From Pseudomonas fluorescens (GTDB lineage: Bacteria; Pseudomonadota; Gammaproteobacteria; Pseudomonadales; Pseudomonadaceae): a stretch of DNA of 64,000 nt. The position numbers and the translations under genes were made by a program. Where the stretch lies: contig NZ_CABVHJ010000006.1 in assembly GCF_902497745.1 (NCBI RefSeq), positions 248,001-312,000 of the forward strand, given 5' to 3'. This document shows positions 34,960 through 44,434 of the stretch, one piece after another (the first letter of the stretch is position 1; every line of letters begins with the position of its first letter). The notes beneath the pieces were generated by a model, which worked only from the letters and a program-made list of their open reading frames with translations, searched no databases and had not been told where the DNA came from.

Positions 34960-35628
34960 TCAACGGCGCTCGGCAACCATTAGCAACGACTGCGGCAGCG
35001 GACTTTGCGGGTGTTGTGGCTCTCGCAGGCTGGTCAGTTGGTACCCGGCCATATCCAGTGCATTCAGCCAACTCGACAACGTGCGGAAATACCACGGCAT
35101 CGGCTGCCACTGGCCCTTGAATCCGGCGAAGGTTTCTTCGCGCCAGCCATCCTGGTAATCGCCTGCCGCGACAGACCATGGATGCAGTGTCTGAATGAGC
35201 AACGTGCCGCCGGGAACCAGCAGCGCATTCATCGCCGCCAGCAGCGGGATGACGTCCTGATGCAGCAATGAGAAATTGGCGCAGATCAGCTCATAGTCAC
35301 GGCCCACGTCGACCTTCGCCTCGACCAACGCGTCATAACTGGCGACATGCACCTGGGCTGCCCCCGCCAAACGCGCCGCTTCAATAAGCCGCGCATCGCC
35401 ATCCACACCGACCGCATCAATCCCGCGATCCGCCAGCGCCCGCAACAACCAGCCTTCGCCGCAACCCAGATCCAGCACACGCTGCGGCTGACGACCCATG
35501 ATCGCCAGCAGAATCGCCTGATCGGTAACCTGCTGACGACTTTCAATGGTGCCGCTGCGGATCACTTCGATCCAGGCATCAGCGTTGTCGTGCCAGCTCT
35601 GCAAAAGGCTGGATTCGGGGGAGGGCAT
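34960..35628 (-). CDS. Class I SAM-dependent methyltransferase
   Basis: A 222-aa cytosolic methyltransferase: motif I VLDLGCGEGWLLRALADRG (about residues 52-70), VGVDGDARLIEAA as the acidic strand-2 motif, and ANFSLLHQD/LLVPGGTLLIQTLHP as the post-motif regions. Start at 35628 fits the family; the upstream frame adds an unlikely 27 residues. Substrate not predictable. Confidence 0.85.
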   Translation of the reverse strand: MPSPESSLLQSWHDNADAWIEVIRSGTIESRQQVTDQAILLAIMGRQPQRVLDLGCGEGWLLRALADRGIDAVGVDGDARLIEAARLAGAAQVHVASYDALVEAKVDVGRDYELICANFSLLHQDVIPLLAAMNALLVPGGTLLIQTLHPWSVAAGDYQDGWREETFAGFKGQWQPMPWYFRTLSSWLNALDMAGYQLTSLREPQHPQSPLPQSLLMVAERR

Positions 35629-35759
35629 GGCGGTGTCCCGACTTTTGAAAAACCACAGTATGGACGCTGAGCGCAGGCAAGGGCTTGTAGATGAGCGTAT
35701 CCACCACAACCCCGAACGCCGATTTTCTTTAAGACATCGATATCAGGTCCATTTTCAGG

Positions 35760-36701
<942 letters not shown>

Positions 36702-36828
36702 CTAAGCGAGGTGACTGGTGGGGACTAGACGGCTAAATCGGGATGGCTTGATGAGTTCTGCTCATCAATCGACAGGAGGGGGCAGAGCGAAAGTGAGGGT
36801 GTGACCCCTCACTCATTCCGTGTGTTGG

Positions 36829-37194
36829 CTACTGCGGGATGCGTAGCTTGTCCAGCAGACGGTTGACCAACAGCTCGTTCAGCATGATCACCTGTTGCAG
36901 CGCCAGCAGCGGTTTGCGCTCCGGGCCGCCTATCGAGTTGGCGATGTTGCCGGCCATGGAGTGGGCGTAGGAAAGCGACTCACAGGCTTCGACCAGCAGG
37001 GTTTCTTCATCCAGCGTGGGGTCCACCAGATAGACCGGGCGAAACGGGGGCGAGCTTGGCGGAGCGCCCAGTGCTTCGGGTCGCAGGTAGTAGTCGAGGG
37101 CGCGGTTGGTTGCCTCTTTGACCTTTTGCGGGTCAAGCGCGGGGTCGTGAGGGATTGGATCGGTGGGCGGTGGATTTGGCGTGATTTTGAACAT
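36829..37194 (-). CDS. DUF6124-family protein
   Basis: A 121-aa cytosolic protein beginning MFKITPNPPPTDP, with ATNRALDYYL near residue 30 and a helical C-terminal half (LVEACESLSYAHSMAGNIANSI; LALQQVIMLNELLVNRLLDKL). This matches DUF6124, a Pseudomonas family of unknown function. Preceded by a long, repeat-bearing leader region (37195-37600). Confidence 0.8.
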   Translation of the reverse strand: MFKITPNPPPTDPIPHDPALDPQKVKEATNRALDYYLRPEALGAPPSSPPFRPVYLVDPTLDEETLLVEACESLSYAHSMAGNIANSIGGPERKPLLALQQVIMLNELLVNRLLDKLRIPQ

Positions 37195-37705
37195 GGATAA
37201 AGCTCCAATTTGAAAAAATGGGAGCCATCACCCTCGCTACCAAACGGCGGGTGGCGGCCATGCGCGGGTTGGTAGACCGGTCAAATTGGGTAACCCGGCG
37301 CTCACGGATGAGCCCCACGCATGCCCACCATACAAAGCCATACCTCAAAAAAAGGAGACAGCATCGACGGTGTCGCAACAACGACAATTTAAAGCGGGCT
37401 ACCAAACCCGATCACTGTTTTGCAGTGACAGGCAAACGATATAGCCCGGCCCATAGCCGTGTAAGCCGGCGGATTCTGGCGTACGCGTAGGTAACGACGC
37501 AAGGTGTTGTAGGGAGGATGGCGTAACGGTTTGTGTGCTTTAAACGCGATAACCGGATGACGTTTACCAATGGGCATTGCCGAGCAATGAGATCTAAATT
37601 CAGGAGTTTTACGGACTACAATTTTGGGTGTAATGACCTACAGATCTGCAAGAATCCGCCGACTTGTCTGCCTTGAAACAAGATCCTATCGTTTGCCGGT
37701 CAAAA
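37195..37705 (-). other. Long leader / intergenic region upstream of DUF6124
   Basis: About 510 bp without a convincing gene. It contains three copies of a TACCAA motif in both orientations: GCTACCAAAC (37236-37245), GGGTTGGTAGACC (37266-37278) and GCTACCAAACCCG (37398-37410); the last two can pair. This could be an RNA leader of the DUF6124 transcript. The part nearer the toxin module (37600-37755) is AT-rich and carries that operon's promoter. Confidence 0.45.
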
Positions 37706-37719
37706 CTTAATCACTTAAG
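37706..37719 (+). promoter_or_regulatory. Candidate operator of the toxin module
   Basis: Inverted repeat CTTAA TCAC TTAAG, 36 bp before the probable start of the 48-aa partner gene, in an AT-rich promoter area. Type II toxin-antitoxin operons usually have such palindromic autoregulatory sites; assignment is by position only. Confidence 0.4.
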
Positions 37720-37755
37720 CTGGTCAGCATGAATACACAAGCTTCGGAGGCTCCG

Positions 37756-37902
37756 ATGGCCACCACCAGAAAGACCGACAAACCTAACAAAAAGGAAGTT
37801 CGTGATGAGCTGACATTCCTTGATGTTCGGCAAGCCGCGCGTGATGGGCAGAAAGTGTTCGATAAATTTGTGATCACTGGCAGGCTACCTATTACAAAGT
37901 AG
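37756..37902 (+). CDS. Small basic protein upstream of the YafO-like toxin (putative antitoxin)
   Basis: A 48-aa protein (MATTRKTDKPNKKEVRDELT then FLDVRQAARDGQKVFDKFVI), rich in Lys/Arg at the N-terminus with a hydrophobic helix-like C-terminal half. The start has a perfect CGGAGG 5 bp upstream; an ATG at 37729 in the same frame has no ribosome site. Its stop is 6 bp before the toxin start, a typical antitoxin-toxin spacing. It does not resemble YafN (about 97 aa) or any antitoxin family I know. Confidence 0.65.
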   Translation: MATTRKTDKPNKKEVRDELTFLDVRQAARDGQKVFDKFVITGRLPITK

Positions 37903-37908
37903 GCCTGA

Positions 37909-38328
37909 ATGCCAGCCATCAAGATTTCTGCGCTTTTTGAAAAAATCACTAACTGGCAAAACTTCGCTGCACATTTTTATAACTACAAGGTGTGCGGTGA
38001 ATTACCCGGGATTTTCGGGCGTGACGAACGACTCGATCTGACCGATATGCACCATATCCACCTTGCCAGTACTTCGTCACTGCAAACTCGATGGGCAAAA
38101 ATAAATCGTCAGTATTACCGCACTGTATTGGTTGACGACGCTGATAATGACTTTTGGCTGATCTATGCCTATGACGCGTTTCGGGATGAATATCTGTTAC
38201 TGACGGTCACCGGCCCGGATGCCCATAACCGAAGCGAGTGTGGCTCATTTCTGCGCAATGTGCATTGCCAGATTGTTGAGCCTTGGACGCTGGGCAGGAT
38301 TGCCTTTCCCGATTTGGACGATCTGTAA
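37909..38328 (+). CDS. YafO-family type II toxin
   Basis: A 139-aa protein sharing the YafO core: an FxxYKxxGxLPxxFGRD element (FYNYKVCGELPGIFGRDERL, about 25-44) and HIHLAST in the next strand, followed by FWLIYAYDAFRDEYLLLTVTGPDAH. YafO of E. coli is a ribosome-dependent mRNA endonuclease. The DNA here is distinctly AT-richer than flanking genes, suggesting transfer. Forms a two-gene unit with the 48-aa partner upstream. Confidence 0.75.
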   Translation: MPAIKISALFEKITNWQNFAAHFYNYKVCGELPGIFGRDERLDLTDMHHIHLASTSSLQTRWAKINRQYYRTVLVDDADNDFWLIYAYDAFRDEYLLLTVTGPDAHNRSECGSFLRNVHCQIVEPWTLGRIAFPDLDDL

Positions 38329-38355
38329 TTGGCTGTCGAGCAGAGGAGGTGTCAT

Positions 38356-38748
38356 ATGAATCGATTGACTGGCGGCTGCCTGTGCGGCGATGTCCGTTTT
38401 GAAGTGGCAGGTCAGCCTTATCGTGTCGGTATCTGCCACTGCCTCGACTGCCGCAAGCGCCATGGTGCGTTGTTCGGCACCTCGGCCATATTTCCCGAGG
38501 ATGCGCTGAAAGTCATCGGCGAAACGCGCGACTACAACGGGCGCTTTTTCTGTCCGCGCTGCGGCTCTCCGGTGTTCGCGCGTTCGGCAGATGAAGTCGA
38601 AGTCAATGTAGGGTCGCTGGATGATCTGAGTCAGTTCAAACCCACCTACGAACTCTGGACGATTCGCCGCGAGTCATGGCTACCGGCGCTGCCATTGGCT
38701 CACCACTACGAGCGTGATCGCGAGAGCACCGCGCGTACAGAGAAGTAG
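38356..38748 (+). CDS. GFA/CENP-V-family protein
   Basis: A 130-aa zinc protein with the Mss4-like fold: GGCLCGDVRFEV, then CHCLDCRKRHGALFGTSAIF and FCPRCGSPVFA, giving the cysteine sets that bind two zincs. The family contains glutathione-dependent formaldehyde-activating enzymes but most members lack proven activity. GAGGAGG precedes the start. Confidence 0.88.
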   Translation: MNRLTGGCLCGDVRFEVAGQPYRVGICHCLDCRKRHGALFGTSAIFPEDALKVIGETRDYNGRFFCPRCGSPVFARSADEVEVNVGSLDDLSQFKPTYELWTIRRESWLPALPLAHHYERDRESTARTEK

Positions 38749-38812
38749 AGGGGGCAGAAAACTTGTGGGACTTGGAATGGAGTGAGGATTTTTGGCATGT
38801 CACATAGTCTCT

Positions 38813-38900
38813 GTGGGAGCGAGCTTGCTCGCGAATGCGTCGTGTCAGTCGACATCAATATTGAAAGTAATGACGCTTTCGCGAGCAAGCTCGCTCCCAC
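38813..38900. repeat. REPIN, copy 11
   Basis: 88-bp hairpin with AGCTTGCTCG variant arms, between convergent genes. Confidence 0.92.
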
Positions 38901-38929
38901 AGGGGGGAAGTGTATGGCTGCCAACGATT

Positions 38930-39760
38930 TCAGCCGCGAATAAACGCCAACAGATCCGCGTTAATCGTTTCGGCCTCCGTCGTCGGCATCCCGTGCGGGA
39001 ACCCCGGATACGATTTCAACGTGCCGTTCGGCAGCAGTTTCGCCGACAACGGCCCCGAGTTCGCATACGGGACAATCTGATCATCCTCACCATGCATCAC
39101 CAGCACCGGCACCGTGACCTTTTTCAAGTCCTCGGTGAAGTCTGTCTGCGAGAACGCGACGATCCCGTCGTAATGCGCCTTCGCCCCACCGATCATCCCT
39201 TGCCGCCACCAGTTGGCAATAATCCCCTCCGATGGCGTGGCGCCCGGCCGGTTGTAGCCATAAAAAGGCCCTGTCGGAATGTCGCGATAAAACTGCGCGC
39301 GATTCGCCGCCAACTGCGCCTGAAAATCATCGAATACCGACTTCGGCAGCCCACCCGGATTGCTCTCGGTCTGCACCATCAGCGGCGGCACTGCGCTGAT
39401 CAGCACCCCTTTGGCGACGTTGTCCTGGCCATGCCGGGCAATGTAATGAATCACCTCACCGCCACCGGTCGAATGACCGACATGCACAACATTCTTCAGA
39501 CCCAGATGATTGACCACCGCCAGCGCATCGTCAGCGTAGTGATCCATATCGTGCCCGTCCCAGACCTGGCTCGAACGCCCGTGCCCACGGCGATCATGGG
39601 CAACCACCCGAAAGCCCTTGCCCAGGAAAAACAGCATTTGCGCATCCCAATCGTCGGAACTGAGCGGCCAGCCGTGGTGGAAGTGGATCACCGGCGCGTC
39701 TTTCGGGCCCCAATCCTTGTAGAAGATTTCGACGCCGTCTTTGGTGGTGACAAATCCCAT
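38930..39760 (-). CDS. Alpha/beta hydrolase (non-heme chloroperoxidase-like)
   Basis: A 276-aa hydrolase. Nucleophile Ser in GHSTGGGEV (about residue 98), oxyanion segment HHGWPLSSDDWD near residue 28, acid in VLVMHGEDDQIVPY and His in GFPHGMPTT near the C-terminus. This pattern is typical of cofactor-free perhydrolases/esterases often called chloroperoxidases. The open frame extends far upstream, but the family start is the ATG at 39760. Confidence 0.88.
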   Translation of the reverse strand: MGFVTTKDGVEIFYKDWGPKDAPVIHFHHGWPLSSDDWDAQMLFFLGKGFRVVAHDRRGHGRSSQVWDGHDMDHYADDALAVVNHLGLKNVVHVGHSTGGGEVIHYIARHGQDNVAKGVLISAVPPLMVQTESNPGGLPKSVFDDFQAQLAANRAQFYRDIPTGPFYGYNRPGATPSEGIIANWWRQGMIGGAKAHYDGIVAFSQTDFTEDLKKVTVPVLVMHGEDDQIVPYANSGPLSAKLLPNGTLKSYPGFPHGMPTTEAETINADLLAFIRG

Positions 39761-40024
39761 GTTCGCGACTCCAGACCAATGTGATGGGTAACCCGCGCGG
39801 CAGCGCGGACCGGTTTTGCTCATGATGGATTTCTGCTGCGCTGGCTCAGTGCGAGCCGTTATCAAATGTAGGATTAAAGTCGATATCTGCATGACCGGTG
39901 GTCGCAACGTCTGGCTTCGTGCGCAAATTAGGCTTTGCTGAAAGGGATAAGCCGAGGCGCGCGTAGGCATCGATGGCCACAGCGGCGCCCCTTCAGAACA
40001 CCGTGAGTCTGAGGAATTTCCCCG

Positions 40025-40480
40025 ATGCTGACCTTGAATATCAATGGCAAGGATCAGGAGCTCGATGTCCCCGCGGACATGCCGTTGCTCTGGGTCCTGC
40101 GCGATGTTGCGCACCTGACCGGCACCAAATTCGGCTGTGGCATGGCCCAGTGCGGGGCCTGCACCGTGCACGTTGACGGCGCGCCGTTGCGCGCCTGCAT
40201 TACTCCCGCAACAGCTGTGGCCCACGGCCAGAAAATCCTCACCATCGAAGGCCTGTCCACCGACGGCTCGCACCCGGTGCAACAAGCCTGGGCCGAACTC
40301 GACGTGGTGCAGTGCGGTTACTGCCAGTCGGGGCAGATCATGTCTGCCGCCGCCTTGCTGGCGAAAATCCCCAAACCCACCGACAGCGATATCGATCAGG
40401 CGCTCTCCGGCAACATCTGCCGCTGCGGCACTTATCCGCGCATTCGCGCCGCTGTGAAGCGTGCCTCGGAAATCGGCTGA
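40025..40480 (+). CDS. iorA: Isoquinoline 1-oxidoreductase alpha subunit-like [2Fe-2S] protein
   Basis: A 151-aa iron-sulfur subunit of a molybdenum hydroxylase. Plant-type cluster: [15 protein letters not shown] with a fourth Cys in RACITPA; second cluster: [10 protein letters not shown] .. [10 protein letters not shown]. It passes electrons from the Mo subunit encoded 22 bp downstream. Substrate (isoquinoline, aldehyde or other N-heterocycle) is not determined. Confidence 0.9.
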   Translation: MLTLNINGKDQELDVPADMPLLWVLRDVAHLTGTKFGCGMAQCGACTVHVDGAPLRACITPATAVAHGQKILTIEGLSTDGSHPVQQAWAELDVVQCGYCQSGQIMSAAALLAKIPKPTDSDIDQALSGNICRCGTYPRIRAAVKRASEIG

Positions 40481-40502
40481 TTCAATCTGTGGGAGATAGA
40501 TG

Positions 40503-42665
40503 ATGAACAGTCCTGTATCGCGTCGGGGTTTTCTCAAGGGCAGTGCCGTGTTGGGCGGTGGGCTGGTGGTGGCGTTTGTCGTCCCCGGCGGCCACAAGTT
40601 TGCCTATGCGGCCGAGAATGAAGGCAAGGTGTTTGCGCCGAATGCGTTTTTGCGGATTGCGGCGGACAACAGCGTCACCGTTTTGCTGGGGCATTCGGAA
40701 ATGGGCCAGGGCATCTGGACCGGCCTGACCATGTTGATTGCCGAAGAGCTGGACGCGGACTGGTCGAAGATCCGCGTCGAGCACTCGCCCGCGTCGGCGG
40801 CGGATTACGGCATGCCCGCGTTTGGCGGCATGCAGATCACCGGCGGATCGACGTCGACGTGGATGGAGTTCGACCGCTATCGGCTGGCAGGCGCAACGGC
40901 GCGGCAGATGCTGGTCGAGGCGGCGGCGAAACACTTTGAGGTGGCGCCATCGACGATTCGCACTGAATCGGGCGTGGTGATTGCCGGCGACAAACGCGCC
41001 ACTTATGGCGAACTGGCGGACGCTGCCGGGCAACTGCCGGTGCCGGATCCGAAGTCGATCACTTTCAAGGAAGCCAAAGACTGGAAAGTCATCGGCAAAC
41101 CGACCAAGCGCCTCGACACGCCGGAGAAAATCACCGGCCGCGCCAAGTTCGGCATGGACGTGCAGTTTGAAGGCCTGATGACCGCGATGGTCGCGCGCGC
41201 GCCGGTGTTCGGCGCCACGGTCAAATCCTTCGAAGGCGCCGCAGCGCTGGCGATTCCCGGTGTGCACAAGGTGCTGCAAGTGCCCAGCGGAGTCGCGGTG
41301 GTGGCCGAGCATTTCTGGGCGGCGAAGCTGGGCCGCGATGCACTGAAGGTCGATTGGGACTTGGGATCGCTTGCCGACATGAGCAGTGAAAAACTGCTGG
41401 AGAGTTTCCGCAAACTGGCGGCGACGCCGGGCACTTCCGCCACCCAGGCTGGGGACGCGAAAACCAGTTTCGGCAAAGCCGCGAAGAAAATCGACGTCGA
41501 ATACAGCGTGCCTTATCTGGCTCACGCGCCGATGGAACCGCTCAATTGCACGGTGAAAATCAGCGCCGGCAAATGTGAGATATGGACCGGCACGCAATTT
41601 CAGACACTGGATCAAATGGTCGCCAGCAAAATCACCGGGCTCAAGCCCGAGCAGGTCGAAATTCATACCGAATTCCTCGGTGGTGGTTTCGGCCGGCGGG
41701 CCAATCCGACCTCGGACTTCGTCGCTGAAGCGGTGCAAGTGGCGAAAGCTGCCGCCATGCCGGTGAAAACCGTGTGGGCACGGGAAGACGATATTCGCGG
41801 CGGCTATTACCGCTCGATGTACCTGCATCAGGCCCGGGTCGGCCTGGGCGCCGATGGCCTGCCGCTGAGCTGGCAGCATGTGCTGGTGGGGCAGTCGATC
41901 ATGGCCGGGACGATGCTTGAGGCAACAATGGTCAAGAACGGCATCGATGTGACTTCGGTCGAGGGCGTGGCCGACAGTCCCTACATCAAGGATCTGGCGC
42001 ATCATCAGGTCGACCTGCATTCGCCGAAAACCGGCATCAATGTGCTGTGGCTGCGTTCGGTCGGTCACACTCACACGGGTTTCGTCATGGAATCGCTGAT
42101 CGATGAACTGGCGACAGCGGCGGGCAAGGATCCGGTTGAGTACCGGCGAACGCTGCTCAAGGCGCACCCGCGCCACCTCGGTGTGCTCAATCTGGCGGTG
42201 GAAAAGGCCAACTGGGGTGCGCCGCTGCCGGACGGCCATGCCCTCGGCGTGGCGGTGCACGAATCATTCGGCAGCTATGTGGCGCAGGTCGCCGAGGTGT
42301 CGCAGGACAATCTGGCGATTCGCGTGCATCGCGTGGTCTGCGCGGTGGATTGCGGGATTGCGGTGAATCCGCAGAGCATCGCCGCGCAGATGGAATCGTG
42401 CATCACCTTTGGCCTGAGCATGGCGCTGCACAGCAAGCTCACCGTGAAGAACGGCGGTGTGGTGCAGTCCAACTATCACGATTACCAGGTACTTCGGCTC
42501 AACGAAATGCCGGTGGTCGAAGTGCATATCGTCCCCAGTAGCGAGAAACCCGGCGGCATCGGCGAGCCCGGCGTGCCACCTACCGCGCCAGCCGTGGCCA
42601 ACGCGGTGTTCGCTCTGACCGGGCAACGTCTGCGCGAGTTGCCGCTGCAACTGTCGGGGGTGTGA
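40503..42665 (+). CDS. iorB: Isoquinoline 1-oxidoreductase beta subunit-like Mo protein
   Basis: A 720-aa molybdenum-binding subunit with a twin-arginine signal ([20 protein letters not shown]), so it is probably exported folded to the periplasm. Domain landmarks are [38 protein letters not shown] and the C-terminal [19 protein letters not shown], which contains the catalytic Glu. Start at 40503 is preferred (GGAG 7 bp upstream) over the ATG at 40500. Lies in an operon with the [2Fe-2S] subunit and a diheme cytochrome. Confidence 0.9.
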   Translation: MNSPVSRRGFLKGSAVLGGGLVVAFVVPGGHKFAYAAENEGKVFAPNAFLRIAADNSVTVLLGHSEMGQGIWTGLTMLIAEELDADWSKIRVEHSPASAADYGMPAFGGMQITGGSTSTWMEFDRYRLAGATARQMLVEAAAKHFEVAPSTIRTESGVVIAGDKRATYGELADAAGQLPVPDPKSITFKEAKDWKVIGKPTKRLDTPEKITGRAKFGMDVQFEGLMTAMVARAPVFGATVKSFEGAAALAIPGVHKVLQVPSGVAVVAEHFWAAKLGRDALKVDWDLGSLADMSSEKLLESFRKLAATPGTSATQAGDAKTSFGKAAKKIDVEYSVPYLAHAPMEPLNCTVKISAGKCEIWTGTQFQTLDQMVASKITGLKPEQVEIHTEFLGGGFGRRANPTSDFVAEAVQVAKAAAMPVKTVWAREDDIRGGYYRSMYLHQARVGLGADGLPLSWQHVLVGQSIMAGTMLEATMVKNGIDVTSVEGVADSPYIKDLAHHQVDLHSPKTGINVLWLRSVGHTHTGFVMESLIDELATAAGKDPVEYRRTLLKAHPRHLGVLNLAVEKANWGAPLPDGHALGVAVHESFGSYVAQVAEVSQDNLAIRVHRVVCAVDCGIAVNPQSIAAQMESCITFGLSMALHSKLTVKNGGVVQSNYHDYQVLRLNEMPVVEVHIVPSSEKPGGIGEPGVPPTAPAVANAVFALTGQRLRELPLQLSGV

Positions 42666-42666
42666 G

Positions 42667-43245
42667 ATGAAACGACATCTAGTGTTGGGCACGGTGATTC
42701 TGTTGGGGCTGGGCGGTTATGCCTCGGACCTGTTTGCCGATGATCAGGAAGCGCTGAAGGCGTTCGGCACGGTGCAGAAAGTCTTTCAAAGTCCGCGCTG
42801 CCAGAACTGCCATATTCCTGGGGATTCGCCTTTGCAGTTCGACGCTGGCATCCCCCATGCGATGAACGTGGTGCGCGGCATGGACGGCAAAGGTGCCGCC
42901 GGTTTGCCCTGTGCGACCTGTCACGCGGAAAACAATCCGCCGGCCAGTTACGGCCCGCATGCACCGCCGGGTGCGCCGCACTGGAGCCTGCCGCCGGCGG
43001 CGCACAAAATGGCCTGGATCGGCCTGCCGCCGGACAAACTCTGCGCGATGATCAAGGATCGCTCAAGCAACGGCGATCGCGACTTCGCCGCGCTGATCAA
43101 ACATGTCAGCGAAGACAAACTGGTGCTGTGGGGCTGGAATCCCGGAGCAGGGCGCGCGCCGGTGCCGGTGCCGCACGATATTTTTGTCGCGCAATTCAAG
43201 CTGTGGGCCGATGCGGGCGGGCCATGCCCGGTGGCGCAAATGTGA
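42667..43245 (+). CDS. Diheme cytochrome c subunit
   Basis: A 192-aa protein with a signal peptide (residues 1-24, ASDLFA) and two heme motifs, CQNCH (near residue 44) and CATCH (near residue 80). Its start is 1 bp after the iorB-like stop, so it is the third subunit of the operon and the likely electron acceptor passing electrons to the respiratory chain. Confidence 0.86.
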   Translation: MKRHLVLGTVILLGLGGYASDLFADDQEALKAFGTVQKVFQSPRCQNCHIPGDSPLQFDAGIPHAMNVVRGMDGKGAAGLPCATCHAENNPPASYGPHAPPGAPHWSLPPAAHKMAWIGLPPDKLCAMIKDRSSNGDRDFAALIKHVSEDKLVLWGWNPGAGRAPVPVPHDIFVAQFKLWADAGGPCPVAQM

Positions 43246-43300
43246 GCCATTGCCAAATTAGCGCTACGCTTGAAAGCATTGTTGCCAATGGAGTGTGCTG

Positions 43301-44266
43301 ATGCTGGTTCCAGGAAAACCCGCGAATGAAACGGCGCGAGTTCAAGCGCTACACGGACTCGAACTGCTCGATTCCGCCCCTGAAGAGCGTTTCGATCGAC
43401 TGACACGGTTGGCGAAACGCCTGTTCAATGTGCCGATTGCACTGGTCACGCTGGTCGACACCAATCGGCAGTGGTTCAAGTCGTGTGTGGGGCTTGATGT
43501 CAGCGAGACGTCGAGGGATATCTCGTTCTGCGGTCATGCAATTCTTAACGACGGCCTGCTGTTGGTGCCTGACGCCCGCGAAGATGTGCGCTTCCATGAC
43601 AACCCGCTGGTAACTGGTGCACCGAACATTCGTTTCTACGCCGGTTACCCGCTGACCGTGCCCAATGGCAACAAAATGGGCACGCTGTGCCTGATCGACA
43701 CCAAGCCCCGCGACCTTGATGAGGAAGAACGCGCGCTGTTGCGTGATCTGGCGGAAATGGCCGAGCAAGAGTTGGCCGCTGTGCAGATCGCGAGCATGGA
43801 TGAATTGACCTTGTTGTCCAATCGCCGTGGTTTCAAGCAGTTGGCGCAGCATGCATTGGACGCCTGCGCGCGGCTGGAACGGCCGGCGACCTTGCTGTTT
43901 TTTGATCTTAATGACTTCAAGCAGATCAACGATCTGTATGGGCATGCCGAGGGCGACAGTGCGCTGAAGACCTTTGCCGATGTGCTACGCATTGCCTTTC
44001 GCGAAAGTGACGTGGTCGGGCGGCTGGGCGGGGATGAGTTTGTGGCGTTGCTGACCGGCTCCAGCCATGTTGAAACCACGACGATCATGGCGCGGCTCAA
44101 GGATATCCTCGAGGAGCGCAATGCCACGTTGCACCGGGGCTATGCGATTCGCTTCAGCGTGGGTCAGATCGAATATGACGCCAAGCGCCATGAGACTGTG
44201 GATCGGCTGTTGGCGGATGCCGACGGCGCGATGTATGCGCACAAGCAGGCCCTGAAGCGCTGTTAG
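43301..44266 (+). CDS. GAF-GGDEF diguanylate cyclase
   Basis: A 321-aa c-di-GMP synthase: GAF sensor (about residues 20-150) and GGDEF domain (about 165-320). The active-site motif is GRLGGDEFVALL, and the product-inhibition I-site RESD lies exactly five residues before it. DLNDFKQINDLYGHAEGD is the substrate-binding region. Separate from the upstream operon (55 bp). The GAF ligand is unknown. Start at 43301 with GGAG upstream. Confidence 0.93.
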   Translation: MLVPGKPANETARVQALHGLELLDSAPEERFDRLTRLAKRLFNVPIALVTLVDTNRQWFKSCVGLDVSETSRDISFCGHAILNDGLLLVPDAREDVRFHDNPLVTGAPNIRFYAGYPLTVPNGNKMGTLCLIDTKPRDLDEEERALLRDLAEMAEQELAAVQIASMDELTLLSNRRGFKQLAQHALDACARLERPATLLFFDLNDFKQINDLYGHAEGDSALKTFADVLRIAFRESDVVGRLGGDEFVALLTGSSHVETTTIMARLKDILEERNATLHRGYAIRFSVGQIEYDAKRHETVDRLLADADGAMYAHKQALKRC

Positions 44267-44287
44267 CGAATGCACCGCAGATCCCCT

Positions 44288-44375
44288 GTAGGAGTGAGCC
44301 TGCTCGCGATGGCGTCCACACTTTCAACATCTTCATCGGCTGACCCACCGCTATCGCGAGCAGGCTCACTCCTAC
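44288..44375. repeat. REPIN variant (GTAGGAGTGAG arms), copy 12
   Basis: Same 88-bp architecture, but both arms carry GTAGGAGTGAG/CTCACTCCTAC, so compensatory changes keep the stem paired. Confidence 0.88.
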
Positions 44376-44434
44376 AGGGATTGGCGGTGAATCCAGGCAT
44401 CACCTCTTCGATGACGCCGATGCACGACACGGCA

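Noticed and set aside
37218..37490. 90-aa plus-strand open frame in the DUF6124 leader
   Set aside because: No ribosome site, Arg/His-rich shadow-like composition; it is better explained as leader sequence.
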